From positions 1,116,001-1,180,000 of the forward strand of contig NC_012489.1 in NCBI RefSeq assembly GCF_000010305.1: a DNA stretch of 64,000 nucleotides, given 5' to 3'. Below, in pieces: positions 44,101 to 52,263 of this stretch. Source of the DNA: Gemmatimonas aurantiaca T-27 (lineage in GTDB: Bacteria > Gemmatimonadota > Gemmatimonadetes > Gemmatimonadales > Gemmatimonadaceae). Within the stretch, counting starts at the first letter, position 1, and every line of letters begins with the position of its first letter. The notes under the pieces are model-generated. The model was not told where the DNA came from. It ran no database searches and saw nothing but the letters and a program-made list of their open reading frames with translations. The translations under genes were made by a program, and so were the position numbers.

Positions 44101-46300
44101 CACCTTCCTGCTGTCCATTAATACATCGGCCTTGTTGCTGGTGATTGCCAAGATCACGCTGTTGCTGGGCCTCGCGGTGTTGGGCGCCCGGCTTCTGCAG
44201 CGTGCTACGGCGGGTTTCCGCCATCTCTGGTGGTTGGTGGTGCTGGTGGCCACGCTGATGATTCCGGTGCTCGAGTTTGCGCAGCCGATGCGGTTCGGGG
44301 TGATTCCGAACGGCGTGTTCACGTCGGCCGGCACGATCGCATCAACGGATCGGGTGACGCCGAATCAGGCGCCTGCCACGATTGCGGATGTGGCGGCACC
44401 CTCGGACAACGCCGCGGACAAGTCTTTGGTCGACGTGCCGGAATCTGCTGCGCCTGATGCGCCGGCCGCGAGCGTCGCACCCAGCGTGTTGACGCGTGTG
44501 ATGTCGTACGTGCAGTCGCTCTCGCCGCTGGCGATGATCGCCATGGTGTGGTGTGTTGGCATGTTCATCACGGCCGCGTGGTTGCTGCGGAGCTGGGTGG
44601 CTGCGGCGCGCATCGTACGGCGCGCGACGCCCGTGGCGGCGTCCGATTGGCTCGACCCACTCTATGAAGTGGCCGATCGCATCGGACTCGACGATGTGCC
44701 GCGTGTGGTGCGGTCGGCCGATGTGCGCATGCCCTTTGCCTGTGGTGTGCGCACGCCGACCATCGTGTTGCCGCTGTCGTCCGATACCTGGAGTGTCGAG
44801 CGTCGTCAGGCGGTGTTGCTGCATGAACTCGCGCACGTGCGCCGCAACGATTTGTTGGGGCACACCTTCGCGCGGCTTGTGTGTGTGGTGTACTGGTTTC
44901 ATCCGATGGTCTGGATGGCCGCTGGTGCCCTGCGCGCCGAAAGCGAGCAGGCGTGTGATGATCTGGCGGTGTCGTCGGGCACCCGCGCGTCGGACTATGC
45001 CGAACATCTGCTGGATATCGTGACGTCGGTGAAGGGTGACGCCACGCCTGCGGTGGGTATCGCGATGGCCCGTCGCAGCGAGTTCGAAGGGCGCATGCTC
45101 GCCATTCTCGATCCCGAGCGTCCCCGGCGCAACACGACGCGTCGTCAGGCGATCACGCTGGCGGGGCTCATCGGCGCGGTGACGTTGCTGGTGGGTGCTG
45201 CGGCGCCCGTCGCTCCGGGCGCTGCCGCCGCCGCGCAAGGCATGATGACGGACTCGCTGGCTTCGAGCGCGGCGCAGACCGTGGCGCAGCACTCGATGGG
45301 GGATTCAGGTCGGCGTGGTACGCAGCGCGCATCCCGGCCGATGATGGATGCTGTGGCCACGCCGGAATCGGCTGCCATGCCGGAGATGCAAGGGCGGGTG
45401 TTGCCCGTCCAGCCGCCGGCCGGTCCGTCTGGGCGTCTCGATCGTCGTACGAACGACGCCATCCGGGATCTCGTGGCGCAGTTCTCTGTCGAGGTGAGCA
45501 CTGGCATCGCGAGTGCGTTCGGTCCCGGTGCGCGGCAGGGATTTGCGAAGACGCCCCTTTCGGGCCTCGACAGCCTATCGGCGAACGAGCGGGTGCGCCT
45601 GCTGGTACGCCTGCTGACGACCGACAGCAGCGGGTCGATCCGCCGCGTGGCTGCGTGGGGTTTGAACGAGTACCAGATGGTCGATGGCACGCGCGCGGCG
45701 CTGATGAACGCACTGCGCCGGGACGCCGACGCGGGTGTGCGTGAGATGGCTGCCTGGTCGCTGGCTCAGGAGCACACCGCATCGGGTGGGGTCGGCAGTG
45801 CGCTGATCGAAGCGGTGCGCAGTGAAGCCGGTACCAAGGCGCGCGGCACGGCGGCGTGGGCGATCGGCACGCTCGATGTACGCGACGCAGAAGCCGTGCT
45901 GCTCAAGGCCCTCGACGATCCCGAGGCCTCGGTGCGCTATCGTGCCGCGTGGGCATTGGGCAGTGTCAGACCGGCCGCGTTGCCGGCGGGGCTCGTGGGG
46001 CATCTCGCTGACAGCAGTCGCAATGTGCGGCGCGCGGTGACGTGGGTGATTCACCAGGTCGGCGACGAGAAGGCCGCGCCGGCGCTGCAGCGTGCACTGC
46101 GGTCCGAAAAAGATCCCACCGTGCGTCGTGACATGTTCCGCACGCTGGTCTCGCTTGGCGAGAGTTCGACGGAGTTCGTCAAGGAGATGATCGACAGCAA
46201 CGATCGGGAGATTCGTGAACAGGCCATCACGTTGCTGGCAGGACATCGTGTGCCGACGCCATGGCCATGGCCATGGCCGGATCCGCGCCCGTATCCCTGA
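44093..46300 (+). CDS. M56 (BlaR1-like) membrane protease with HEAT-repeat C-terminus
   Basis: 735 residues, starting at the ATG at 44093 after AAGGAGG (44081-44087). Membrane helices at about 10-32, 40-62 and 143-165 are followed by the zinc-protease motif HELAHVRRNDLLG (His244-His248), with the later Glu in ESEQACDDLAV. A fourth helix is at about 353-375. Instead of a penicillin-binding sensor, residues about 495-722 are HEAT repeats (IRRVAAWGLNEY, VREMAAWSLAQ, VRYRAAWALGSV). By BlaR1 topology these face the periplasm. The C-terminus ends TPWPWPWPDPRPYP. It should sense via the HEAT domain and cleave or trigger cleavage of the repressor. Confidence 0.88.
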   Translation: MSDTFLLSINTSALLLVIAKITLLLGLAVLGARLLQRATAGFRHLWWLVVLVATLMIPVLEFAQPMRFGVIPNGVFTSAGTIASTDRVTPNQAPATIADVAAPSDNAADKSLVDVPESAAPDAPAASVAPSVLTRVMSYVQSLSPLAMIAMVWCVGMFITAAWLLRSWVAAARIVRRATPVAASDWLDPLYEVADRIGLDDVPRVVRSADVRMPFACGVRTPTIVLPLSSDTWSVERRQAVLLHELAHVRRNDLLGHTFARLVCVVYWFHPMVWMAAGALRAESEQACDDLAVSSGTRASDYAEHLLDIVTSVKGDATPAVGIAMARRSEFEGRMLAILDPERPRRNTTRRQAITLAGLIGAVTLLVGAAAPVAPGAAAAAQGMMTDSLASSAAQTVAQHSMGDSGRRGTQRASRPMMDAVATPESAAMPEMQGRVLPVQPPAGPSGRLDRRTNDAIRDLVAQFSVEVSTGIASAFGPGARQGFAKTPLSGLDSLSANERVRLLVRLLTTDSSGSIRRVAAWGLNEYQMVDGTRAALMNALRRDADAGVREMAAWSLAQEHTASGGVGSALIEAVRSEAGTKARGTAAWAIGTLDVRDAEAVLLKALDDPEASVRYRAAWALGSVRPAALPAGLVGHLADSSRNVRRAVTWVIHQVGDEKAAPALQRALRSEKDPTVRRDMFRTLVSLGESSTEFVKEMIDSNDREIREQAITLLAGHRVPTPWPWPWPDPRPYP

Positions 46301-46383
46301 TCGCGTTTCGCGTTGGTCCATGAAGGTGTAGTGGTAGCAGGTCGTCGCAGGACGCTGACGACAGCAGCAACAATCGAATAGTG

Positions 46384-46410
46384 GAGAGCGGCGCCTCGGC
46401 GCCGACTCTC
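46384..46410 (+). terminator. Hairpin between the M56 and HEAT genes
   Basis: Arms gagagcggcgcc (46384-46395) and ggcgccgactctc (46398-46410) pair with one bulged base, followed by ttgtccc. It lies past the M56 stop and before the operator, so it probably insulates the two transcripts. Confidence 0.55.
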
Positions 46411-46421
46411 TTGTCCCTGAG

Positions 46422-46436
46422 TGCTGAAATTTCAAC
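46422..46436. promoter_or_regulatory. Inverted copy of the BlaI-type operator before the HEAT gene
   Basis: TGCTGAAATTTCAAC, whose reverse complement GTTGAAATTTCAGCA matches the two sites at 43632 and 43649. It sits within the near-palindrome GTGCTGAAATTTCAACAC (46421-46438), 28 bases upstream of the start codon. It links this gene to the same repressor. Confidence 0.65.
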
Positions 46437-46464
46437 ACTGCCGCGTGAGGCGGTGGAGGCGACG

Positions 46465-47817
46465 ATGAAAAACTTCCTGGCGGGTGTGGTGGTGGCCAGC
46501 ACGCTGACGGTTGGTGGATCCGACGTGCGATCGGGAGCACCGGTGGTTGAGGCGCGCGCGGCCGTTGACGTGGAGGCACTGTTGACCGGTGCACGTGGCG
46601 CCCCGGCACTGCTGTGTCAGTATGCTTCGCGCGCGGTGCGCAGCATGGGATGGGGCAACGGCGCCGAACCGCCGGTGACGCGTCTGCCGGTGATGGCGCC
46701 CGAACGCAACGAAGTCCTGTCGGCATCGGCGGTGAACCGCGTGGTGCAGGCATTGGGTGATACCGATCCCTGCGTGGGCGAGGTGGCCTCGCAGTTGTTG
46801 GCGACGCAGCCTGATTCGCTGATCATGGAGCCCATGGTGGAGCGTCTGTCGTCGCGCGATTCGGTGGTACGGGCGTCGGCGCTGACCGTGTTGGGCCGAG
46901 GCGATGTGCGTGATGCGGCTTCGGCGGTGCGCCGTGTGTTGCGTGACGACGTGGTGAGCGTGCGGGCCAATGCCGCGTGGGCTTCTGGTCGCATGCGTGA
47001 CGGCGCAGCGTTGCGCGCATTGCATGATCTGGTGGGTGACCGCAACACCACGGTGCGCCTCGCGGCCGTGACGTCGCTGGGGCAGATCGATTCCACACGC
47101 AGTGTGGCCACGCTGGTGCCGCTGCTCGCGAATGACCCGAGCCCGCAGGTCCGTCGCACGGCGGCGTGGGCCATCGGCAATATCGATCCGCGCGAAGGCA
47201 GTGCGGCGCTGGCCCGGGCCCTGCGTGACCGGGATGCATCGGTGCGCGAGATGTCTGCATGGGCACTCGGACAGCAACGGCGTCTCACCGATGACGCCGG
47301 GGACGCGTTGATGACCATGGTGTCGCGCGATGAAGATCCCGACGCGCGCGAGTCGGCGGCGTGGACGTTGGGCAATACCAATCACCGCGCGGCAGCGAGT
47401 GTGCTGGCAACAGCGGCGGCGGATGATCGCAGTGCCGATGTACGGGAGATTGCCGCGTGGGCCGTGGGGTCGATCGGCAATGGCAACGGCGGCACGGCAC
47501 CATCGGCGCTGCTGCGCGCGCTCAAGGACAAGGAGCCGAAGGTGCGTCGCGCCACGGCGTGGGCCCTCAAGGAACTGCGCGATCCGGCGACCCTGGATGC
47601 TGTCGTCGATGCATTGGAGCGGGAAGATGTGGATCGGGTGCGTCAGGCGCTGATTCGTGCGGCTGCGGACATGGGCGGCGGCAGTGATCGTGCGGTGCGT
47701 GCACTGGTGTCGTCGTCCGATGCCAAGGTGCGGGAGTTGGCGGTGCGTTCGCTGGTGCGTGGTCGGACCATCGATCCCTGGCCGTGGCCGATGCCGCGTC
47801 CGCGTCCATTTCCCTGA
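46465..47817 (+). CDS. Exported HEAT-repeat protein with Pro/Trp tail
   Basis: 450 residues from the ATG at 46465, after GGAGG at 46455-46459; a frame to 46381 is not needed. A weak signal sequence (MKNFLAGVVVASTLTVGG) suggests export. Residues about 95-435 are at least ten HEAT repeats with the pattern VR..AAWA.G (VRRTAAWAIGNID, VREMSAWALGQQ, ARESAAWTLGNT, VREIAAWAVGSI). The C-terminus ends DPWPWPMPRPRPFP, nearly the same tail as the M56 protein. The gene is 15 bases from the DUF5916 gene. I infer that it is a soluble partner of the M56 HEAT domain. Confidence 0.82.
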   Translation: MKNFLAGVVVASTLTVGGSDVRSGAPVVEARAAVDVEALLTGARGAPALLCQYASRAVRSMGWGNGAEPPVTRLPVMAPERNEVLSASAVNRVVQALGDTDPCVGEVASQLLATQPDSLIMEPMVERLSSRDSVVRASALTVLGRGDVRDAASAVRRVLRDDVVSVRANAAWASGRMRDGAALRALHDLVGDRNTTVRLAAVTSLGQIDSTRSVATLVPLLANDPSPQVRRTAAWAIGNIDPREGSAALARALRDRDASVREMSAWALGQQRRLTDDAGDALMTMVSRDEDPDARESAAWTLGNTNHRAAASVLATAAADDRSADVREIAAWAVGSIGNGNGGTAPSALLRALKDKEPKVRRATAWALKELRDPATLDAVVDALEREDVDRVRQALIRAAADMGGGSDRAVRALVSSSDAKVRELAVRSLVRGRTIDPWPWPMPRPRPFP

Positions 47818-47832
47818 GGCGCGACTTCTCCA

Positions 47833-50469
47833 ATGATCTTTTCATTCACGCGCACGGCCGCATTTGCCGTGCGCGAGGGGCGGGCGCGTGCTTTCGCGTC
47901 GCTCGCAGCGATTGCGGCGATCGTGACCTGTGCCGGCAGTGCGAGCGCTCAGACCACGGGCAACGTACGTGGCGAGGGGACGGGGGCTGCGGCCGTGGTG
48001 CCTGGTGCACCTTTGCGATTGCCGGCGACGGCGGTGCGTGCCACCTCCACGCCTACCCTCGATGGCCTCGACAATGACGCGGTCTGGCAAGGCGCGCCGA
48101 TGGTCGATGCCTTCCAGGAGTATCAGCCGCGTGTCGGTGGTGAGCCGCGCTTTCGTACGGAGGTGCGTGTGGCCTACGATGATCGCGCCCTGTATGTGTT
48201 TGCGCGCATGCATGATTCGGCGCCTGACAGCATCATCGCGCTGCTGAGTCGTCGGGATGTGCGCACGTCCAGCGATCACTTCATCGTGGTTTTGGATTCC
48301 TACCACGACCGGCGCACCGGCTATGAATTTGCCGTCAATCCTGCGGGCGTGAAACGTGACTATCTCGTGTACAACGACAGCAACGAAGACGGCACCTGGG
48401 ACGCCATCTGGGACGTGGCAACCCGTGTCGATTCGTTGGGATGGACGGCCGAGTTTCGGCTGCCCTTCAGTCAATTTCGTTTTCCAGAGCAATCGGCTCA
48501 CACGTTCGGTCTGATGTTCCTTCGGGAGATCGCGCGCACGGGCGAGCGTGTCAGTTGGCCGCTGTTTCGCCGCGACGCGCAGGGGTTCATCTCGCAGGCG
48601 GGTGATCTGGTCGGTCTGCAGAACATCCCGTCGCCGCGTCGCCTCGAAGTGACCCCGTATGTGCTCACCAAGAACACCACCCGGGCTTCAGATGGTGGTG
48701 CGCGCACACACCCGCAGCAGAGTACGGTCGGTGCCGATCTGAAGATGGGCCTGGCATCGAACCTGACGCTCGACGCCGCGGTGAATCCCGACTTCGGACA
48801 GGTGGAAGCCGATCCGTCGGTGCTCAATCTGTCGGCGTTCGAACAGTACTTCGAAGAGCGACGTCCGTTTTTCCTCGAGGGCGCCGGCATTTTTGAGTTC
48901 CGCAACTTCTGCGGCGATATCGATACCGGCTGCCGGGGTCTTCTGTACTCTCGGCGCATCGGACGTGCGCCGCAGTTGATGGGTCGTTACGGTGATGCCG
49001 CCAGTCCACAGCAGTCCACCATCCTCGGCGCGGCCAAGGTCACCGGTCGCACGCGAAGCGGTCTATCGGTGGGCATGCTGGATGTCGTCACCGAACGCAT
49101 GGTGGGGGCAGAGGGTCGTACCATCGAGCCGATGACCAACTATGCGGTGGCGCGCCTGCAGCAGGATCTGGCCAACGGGCAGAGCGGTGTGGGGGCCATG
49201 GTCACGGCGGTGCACCGCTCGCTCGATGAATGGACGACCCCGTGGTTACGTCGCGAAGCGTACACCGGCGGCATCGATGGACGTCATCGATTCGGGGGGC
49301 GCAACTACGAGGCGACCTTCTCGCTTTCGGGCAGTATGGTGCGCGGAGATGCGCGCAGTATTCACCAACTGCAGACCGATGGTGTGCACCGCTATCAGCG
49401 CCCCGATGATGGGCTCACCGTGGACTCCACCCGGACTTCGTTGGCCGGTCTCGCGCAGCGTGTCTCGCTGAGCAAGTTCGGCGGTGGGGTCACACGGTTC
49501 CAGTTTGTCTACCAGCGCTTCACGCCGGGCTACGAAACCAATGATCTGGGCTTTCAGGCACGAGCCGATGAACAGATCGCGCGCGGATGGTACGCGTTTC
49601 AGTTGCTCAAGCCCACGACGTACTATCGGCGCGCGTTCATCAATTCGAACATCGGCACCAACTGGTCGGCCGCTGGGCTCAACACGTGGAACAGTTTCAA
49701 TACGAACTGGCACATCGAGTTGCCCACCCAATGGTGGCTGCATTGGGGCATCACGGCGCAGAGCATCGCACCGGCCTATGACGATCGTGTGGCGCGTGGC
49801 GGGCCCGCCGTTCGTGTGCCGTCGGGATTCAACTACAGCGTGGGGGTGGAGGGCGACCCGCGGCGGGTGCTGATTCCAACGCTGTTCATCGGCGGGCGCC
49901 GGGGCGATGAGGGGCGTCATCGCAGTTTCTGGGTGGAACCCAACCTGCAGTTCCGGGCGTCCTCACGATTCTCCACGTCGCTCAGTGCGAGTTGGCAGCG
50001 TGCCGATATCAGTGCGCAGTGGGTGCGCAATCGCACGGACAATGTCACCGGCGCGTTGCAGTCGCTCTTTGCGCCGCTCGACCAGACCACCTTTTCGAGC
50101 AGCATCCGTCTCAATTTCACGGCCACACCGACGCTGTCGTTGCAGGTGTGGGGGCAGCCCTATCTGTCCACCGGTGACTACGACCGGCTGATGCTGCCGG
50201 CGGCACCACGGGCGGCGAAATACGCTGACCGCTGGCGTGTCACGGCTGAAGATGGCGGTGGGTTCCAGTTCCGTGAGTGGCGCTCGAATGTCGTGGCGCG
50301 CTGGGAGTATCGTCCCGGTTCAACGGTGTTTCTGGTGTGGCAGCACGGACGCAGCGGCTACGAAGACCAGTCGGGGCAGTTTGCCTTCGGCCCCGAGATG
50401 CGTGACCTGTTCGGATTGCCGCCAAACAACACGTTCCTGCTCAAGGTGTCCTACTGGCTCAACCCATGA
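47833..50469 (+). CDS. DUF5916 outer-membrane protein with CBM9-like N-terminus
   Basis: 878 residues. A signal peptide ends near ASAQT. Residues about 65-240 are a carbohydrate-binding-family-9-like domain (TPTLDGLDNDAVWQGAPMV, then FRTEVRVAYDDRALYVFARM, then HFIVVLDSYHDRRTGYEF). The rest (about 255-878) is the DUF5916 region with VNPDFGQVEADPSVLNLS, FFEERRPFFLEGAGIF-like motif and many barrel strands, ending in LLKVSYWLNP. It is the downstream gene of the HEAT transcription unit and probably the effector or target at the surface. Substrate unknown. Confidence 0.88.
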   Translation: MIFSFTRTAAFAVREGRARAFASLAAIAAIVTCAGSASAQTTGNVRGEGTGAAAVVPGAPLRLPATAVRATSTPTLDGLDNDAVWQGAPMVDAFQEYQPRVGGEPRFRTEVRVAYDDRALYVFARMHDSAPDSIIALLSRRDVRTSSDHFIVVLDSYHDRRTGYEFAVNPAGVKRDYLVYNDSNEDGTWDAIWDVATRVDSLGWTAEFRLPFSQFRFPEQSAHTFGLMFLREIARTGERVSWPLFRRDAQGFISQAGDLVGLQNIPSPRRLEVTPYVLTKNTTRASDGGARTHPQQSTVGADLKMGLASNLTLDAAVNPDFGQVEADPSVLNLSAFEQYFEERRPFFLEGAGIFEFRNFCGDIDTGCRGLLYSRRIGRAPQLMGRYGDAASPQQSTILGAAKVTGRTRSGLSVGMLDVVTERMVGAEGRTIEPMTNYAVARLQQDLANGQSGVGAMVTAVHRSLDEWTTPWLRREAYTGGIDGRHRFGGRNYEATFSLSGSMVRGDARSIHQLQTDGVHRYQRPDDGLTVDSTRTSLAGLAQRVSLSKFGGGVTRFQFVYQRFTPGYETNDLGFQARADEQIARGWYAFQLLKPTTYYRRAFINSNIGTNWSAAGLNTWNSFNTNWHIELPTQWWLHWGITAQSIAPAYDDRVARGGPAVRVPSGFNYSVGVEGDPRRVLIPTLFIGGRRGDEGRHRSFWVEPNLQFRASSRFSTSLSASWQRADISAQWVRNRTDNVTGALQSLFAPLDQTTFSSSIRLNFTATPTLSLQVWGQPYLSTGDYDRLMLPAAPRAAKYADRWRVTAEDGGGFQFREWRSNVVARWEYRPGSTVFLVWQHGRSGYEDQSGQFAFGPEMRDLFGLPPNNTFLLKVSYWLNP

Positions 50470-50522
50470 GCTTCTGCATCACACTCTGGTTTTTTGTGTT
50501 GCTGTTTGCTGGTGGGTGACAC

Positions 50523-51158
50523 TCAGCGCCGCACGCGTTCGATGCGCACGATCTCGATGGGTGGCTTGAGACTCTGGCCATCGGCCGGCCGTTTCTGGAT
50601 GGACCGCACGATGTCCATGCCTTGTGTGACCTGACCGAACGCGGCGAACCCCTGGCCATCGAGATTGCGATGGCCGCCGAAGTCGAGCGACGGTTGATCG
50701 CCGATGCAGATGAAAAAGTCCGAGGTGGCCGAATCGGGGCCGCCTCGGGCCATGCTGAGTGTGCCATTGCGGTGCTTGAGACCGGTGGCGTTGGTGCGCT
50801 CGAGCGGGATGGCGGGAAAGCGCGTGCGTGTGGGGGCCGGGTTGGCGCCACCCTGGATCACTTCGATGCGCACCGTATCGCGCGGCTGATTGTCCATCGT
50901 GACCGTGCGATGGAAACGGCCGCCCGTATAGGCGCTCGAGTCGACGTAGCGCAGGAAGTTGCGTGCGCTGATCGGTGCCCGCGCACTGTCGATTTCGGCC
51001 AGGATGGTACCGAGTGACGTTTCGATGCGCACGGCGACGGTACCGGGCGTCGGCTGCTGGGCGTGCGCCGTGGCCGGATGTGCCGCGATGCCGAACACGG
51101 AACCGAACAGCAGGGCACAGGCGGCGGGGCGTACACGCCGCAGGAGGGAGGTGATCAT
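50523..51158 (-). CDS. Exported cyclophilin-type peptidyl-prolyl isomerase
   Basis: 211 residues. A signal peptide ends near TAHAQQ. The cyclophilin core reads GTILAEIDSARAPISARNFLRYVDS, GGRFHRTV, then SDFFICIGDQPSLDFGG and FAAFGQVTQGMDIV. It catalyses proline isomerisation of folding proteins in the periplasm. Arg in RFHR and the Phe/Gly motif around FAAFG are the catalytic region. The start region overlaps a perfect inverted repeat shared with the gdx promoter (51158-51194). Confidence 0.93.
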   Translation of the reverse strand: MITSLLRRVRPAACALLFGSVFGIAAHPATAHAQQPTPGTVAVRIETSLGTILAEIDSARAPISARNFLRYVDSSAYTGGRFHRTVTMDNQPRDTVRIEVIQGGANPAPTRTRFPAIPLERTNATGLKHRNGTLSMARGGPDSATSDFFICIGDQPSLDFGGHRNLDGQGFAAFGQVTQGMDIVRSIQKRPADGQSLKPPIEIVRIERVRR

Positions 51159-51194
51159 GGCCTCAAGAATGGCTATATTTCAGTCTTGAGGCCA
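51158..51194. promoter_or_regulatory. Perfect 11-bp inverted repeat in the divergent ppiase/gdx region
   Basis: Arms TGGCCTCAAGA (51158-51168) and TCTTGAGGCCA (51184-51194), with a 15-nt spacer carrying tatatt. The spacer likely holds a -10 element. It may be an operator, or a stem competing with the downstream RNA elements. Confidence 0.5.
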
Positions 51195-51255
51195 CGCCCT
51201 CACCCAAATCGGGAAAAGTCCGGGACGGCCCGGCCCTACTTCACTGGAGGGCCGT
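51184..51255 (+). promoter_or_regulatory. Candidate guanidine-II-like riboswitch leader of gdx
   Basis: Just before gdx, CCGGG-ACGG-CCCGG (51220-51233) is a hairpin closed by an ACGR tetraloop, the hallmark of mini-ykkC/guanidine-II riboswitches. A second hairpin upstream (tgagg...cctca, 51187-51202) has ACG in a six-base loop and only partly fits. CGGCCCT (51231-51237) can pair with AGGGCCG (51248-51254), hiding the GGAGGG ribosome site. This pairing overlaps the ACGG stem, giving two exclusive folds. Confidence 0.5.
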
Positions 51256-51573
51256 ATGGCCGCCTGGGTTTCATTGCTGGTCGCTGGCGTGTTGGAAGTG
51301 GTGTGGGCCTACTTCATGAAGCAGTCGCAGGGGTTCACGCGACTGTGGCCCTCCGTGATCACGCTGAGCACGATGATCGCCAGCTTCGCGCTGCTGTCAC
51401 TCGCCATGAAGACGCTGCCGTTGGGTACGGCCTACACCGTGTGGACCGGGATTGGTGCCATCGGCGCTTTTCTGGTGGGCATTCTGGTGCTTGGCGAAAC
51501 GGTGAGCCCCATGCGCATCACGGCTGCCGTGTTGATCGTGGCTGGGCTGGTGCTGATGAAGCTCTCGTCCTGA
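51256..51573 (+). CDS. gdx: SMR guanidinium exporter (Gdx/SugE type)
   Basis: 105 residues with four membrane helices. The N-terminal [20 protein letters not shown] segment and the [17 protein letters not shown] helix mark the SugE/Gdx branch of the small multidrug resistance family, not the EmrE branch. Glu14, the conserved acidic residue of helix 1, is present. It exports guanidinium in exchange for protons across the inner membrane as a dual-topology dimer. Candidate riboswitch upstream; ribosome site GGAGGG at 51246-51251. Confidence 0.92.
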   Translation: MAAWVSLLVAGVLEVVWAYFMKQSQGFTRLWPSVITLSTMIASFALLSLAMKTLPLGTAYTVWTGIGAIGAFLVGILVLGETVSPMRITAAVLIVAGLVLMKLSS

Positions 51574-51603
51574 TCACGGTCGGTTGTGGCACGCGCGTCC
51601 GGC

Positions 51604-52053
51604 TCAGGGATGGGCCTTGAGCGTGAGCCAGGCGGTGTACCCCTCGGTGGGAGGGCGCGAGCCGGGGGTTTCTGGCCACGGTGTCACGGAGTCGAGTGAC
51701 ACTCGCGTTCCAGCGATCACCGTGTCCGACGGCGGCGCGCCCCACCGCAGTGTGAAGGGCACGGTTGCTCCACCGCCAACACGATAGCCCAGTGTCACGT
51801 CGACATCGCCCATGCGTACGCAGACCACACTGCGCGGGCAGCGGGAGTCCTGATCCACGGACAGCAGGGAGAAGGATGGCGCACCGCTCGTCGGCTGAAT
51901 GACCTGACCAATGCGCACGGATTGTGACCGTGGCGTATCAGCGGGGCCGGCGGCGGTGCCGCTCGAGGAGCATGCGACCAGCAGAGCGGTTGCCGCGGTC
52001 ATGGAGACCGACACGGGGCGACTCGGTGGTGTGAAAGATCGAGAGGCGCGCAT
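51604..52053 (-). CDS. Lipoprotein of unknown function
   Basis: 149 residues from the ATG at 52053; a longer frame to 52578 has no signal. The signal has a charged N-terminus and the lipobox LVAC followed by SSS. The mature part has a cysteine pair (RCPRSVVC), a GDVDVTLGYRV strand and an RVSLDSVTPWPETPG end. It could be a small beta-sandwich. No family recognised. It converges with gdx. Confidence 0.65.
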   Translation of the reverse strand: MRASRSFTPPSRPVSVSMTAATALLVACSSSGTAAGPADTPRSQSVRIGQVIQPTSGAPSFSLLSVDQDSRCPRSVVCVRMGDVDVTLGYRVGGGATVPFTLRWGAPPSDTVIAGTRVSLDSVTPWPETPGSRPPTEGYTAWLTLKAHP

Positions 52054-52263
52054 GGGGCCCTGATAGAGAGGGGACCGATCGAAGCGGACACGGGGCCATA
52101 CCCAAGCGTGGCGGGACCAGTCACCGCAGGGCCGATGATTTCTGGGACGAATGTGGTGATCTGCGTGCGAGGTTGCTGGGGGCTGTCCGCCGTTGAACGA
52201 ACATGCTTGACGATTGCGCGGCCCGATGAAAGACTGGGATGGTTGCTCACGAATGGAGTCACG

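Noticed and set aside
43684-46300. Beta-lactam resistance operon (blaI-blaR1)
   Set aside because: The penicillin-sensor domain is absent and replaced by HEAT repeats, and no beta-lactamase gene is linked. The serine hydrolase at 28025 is far away.
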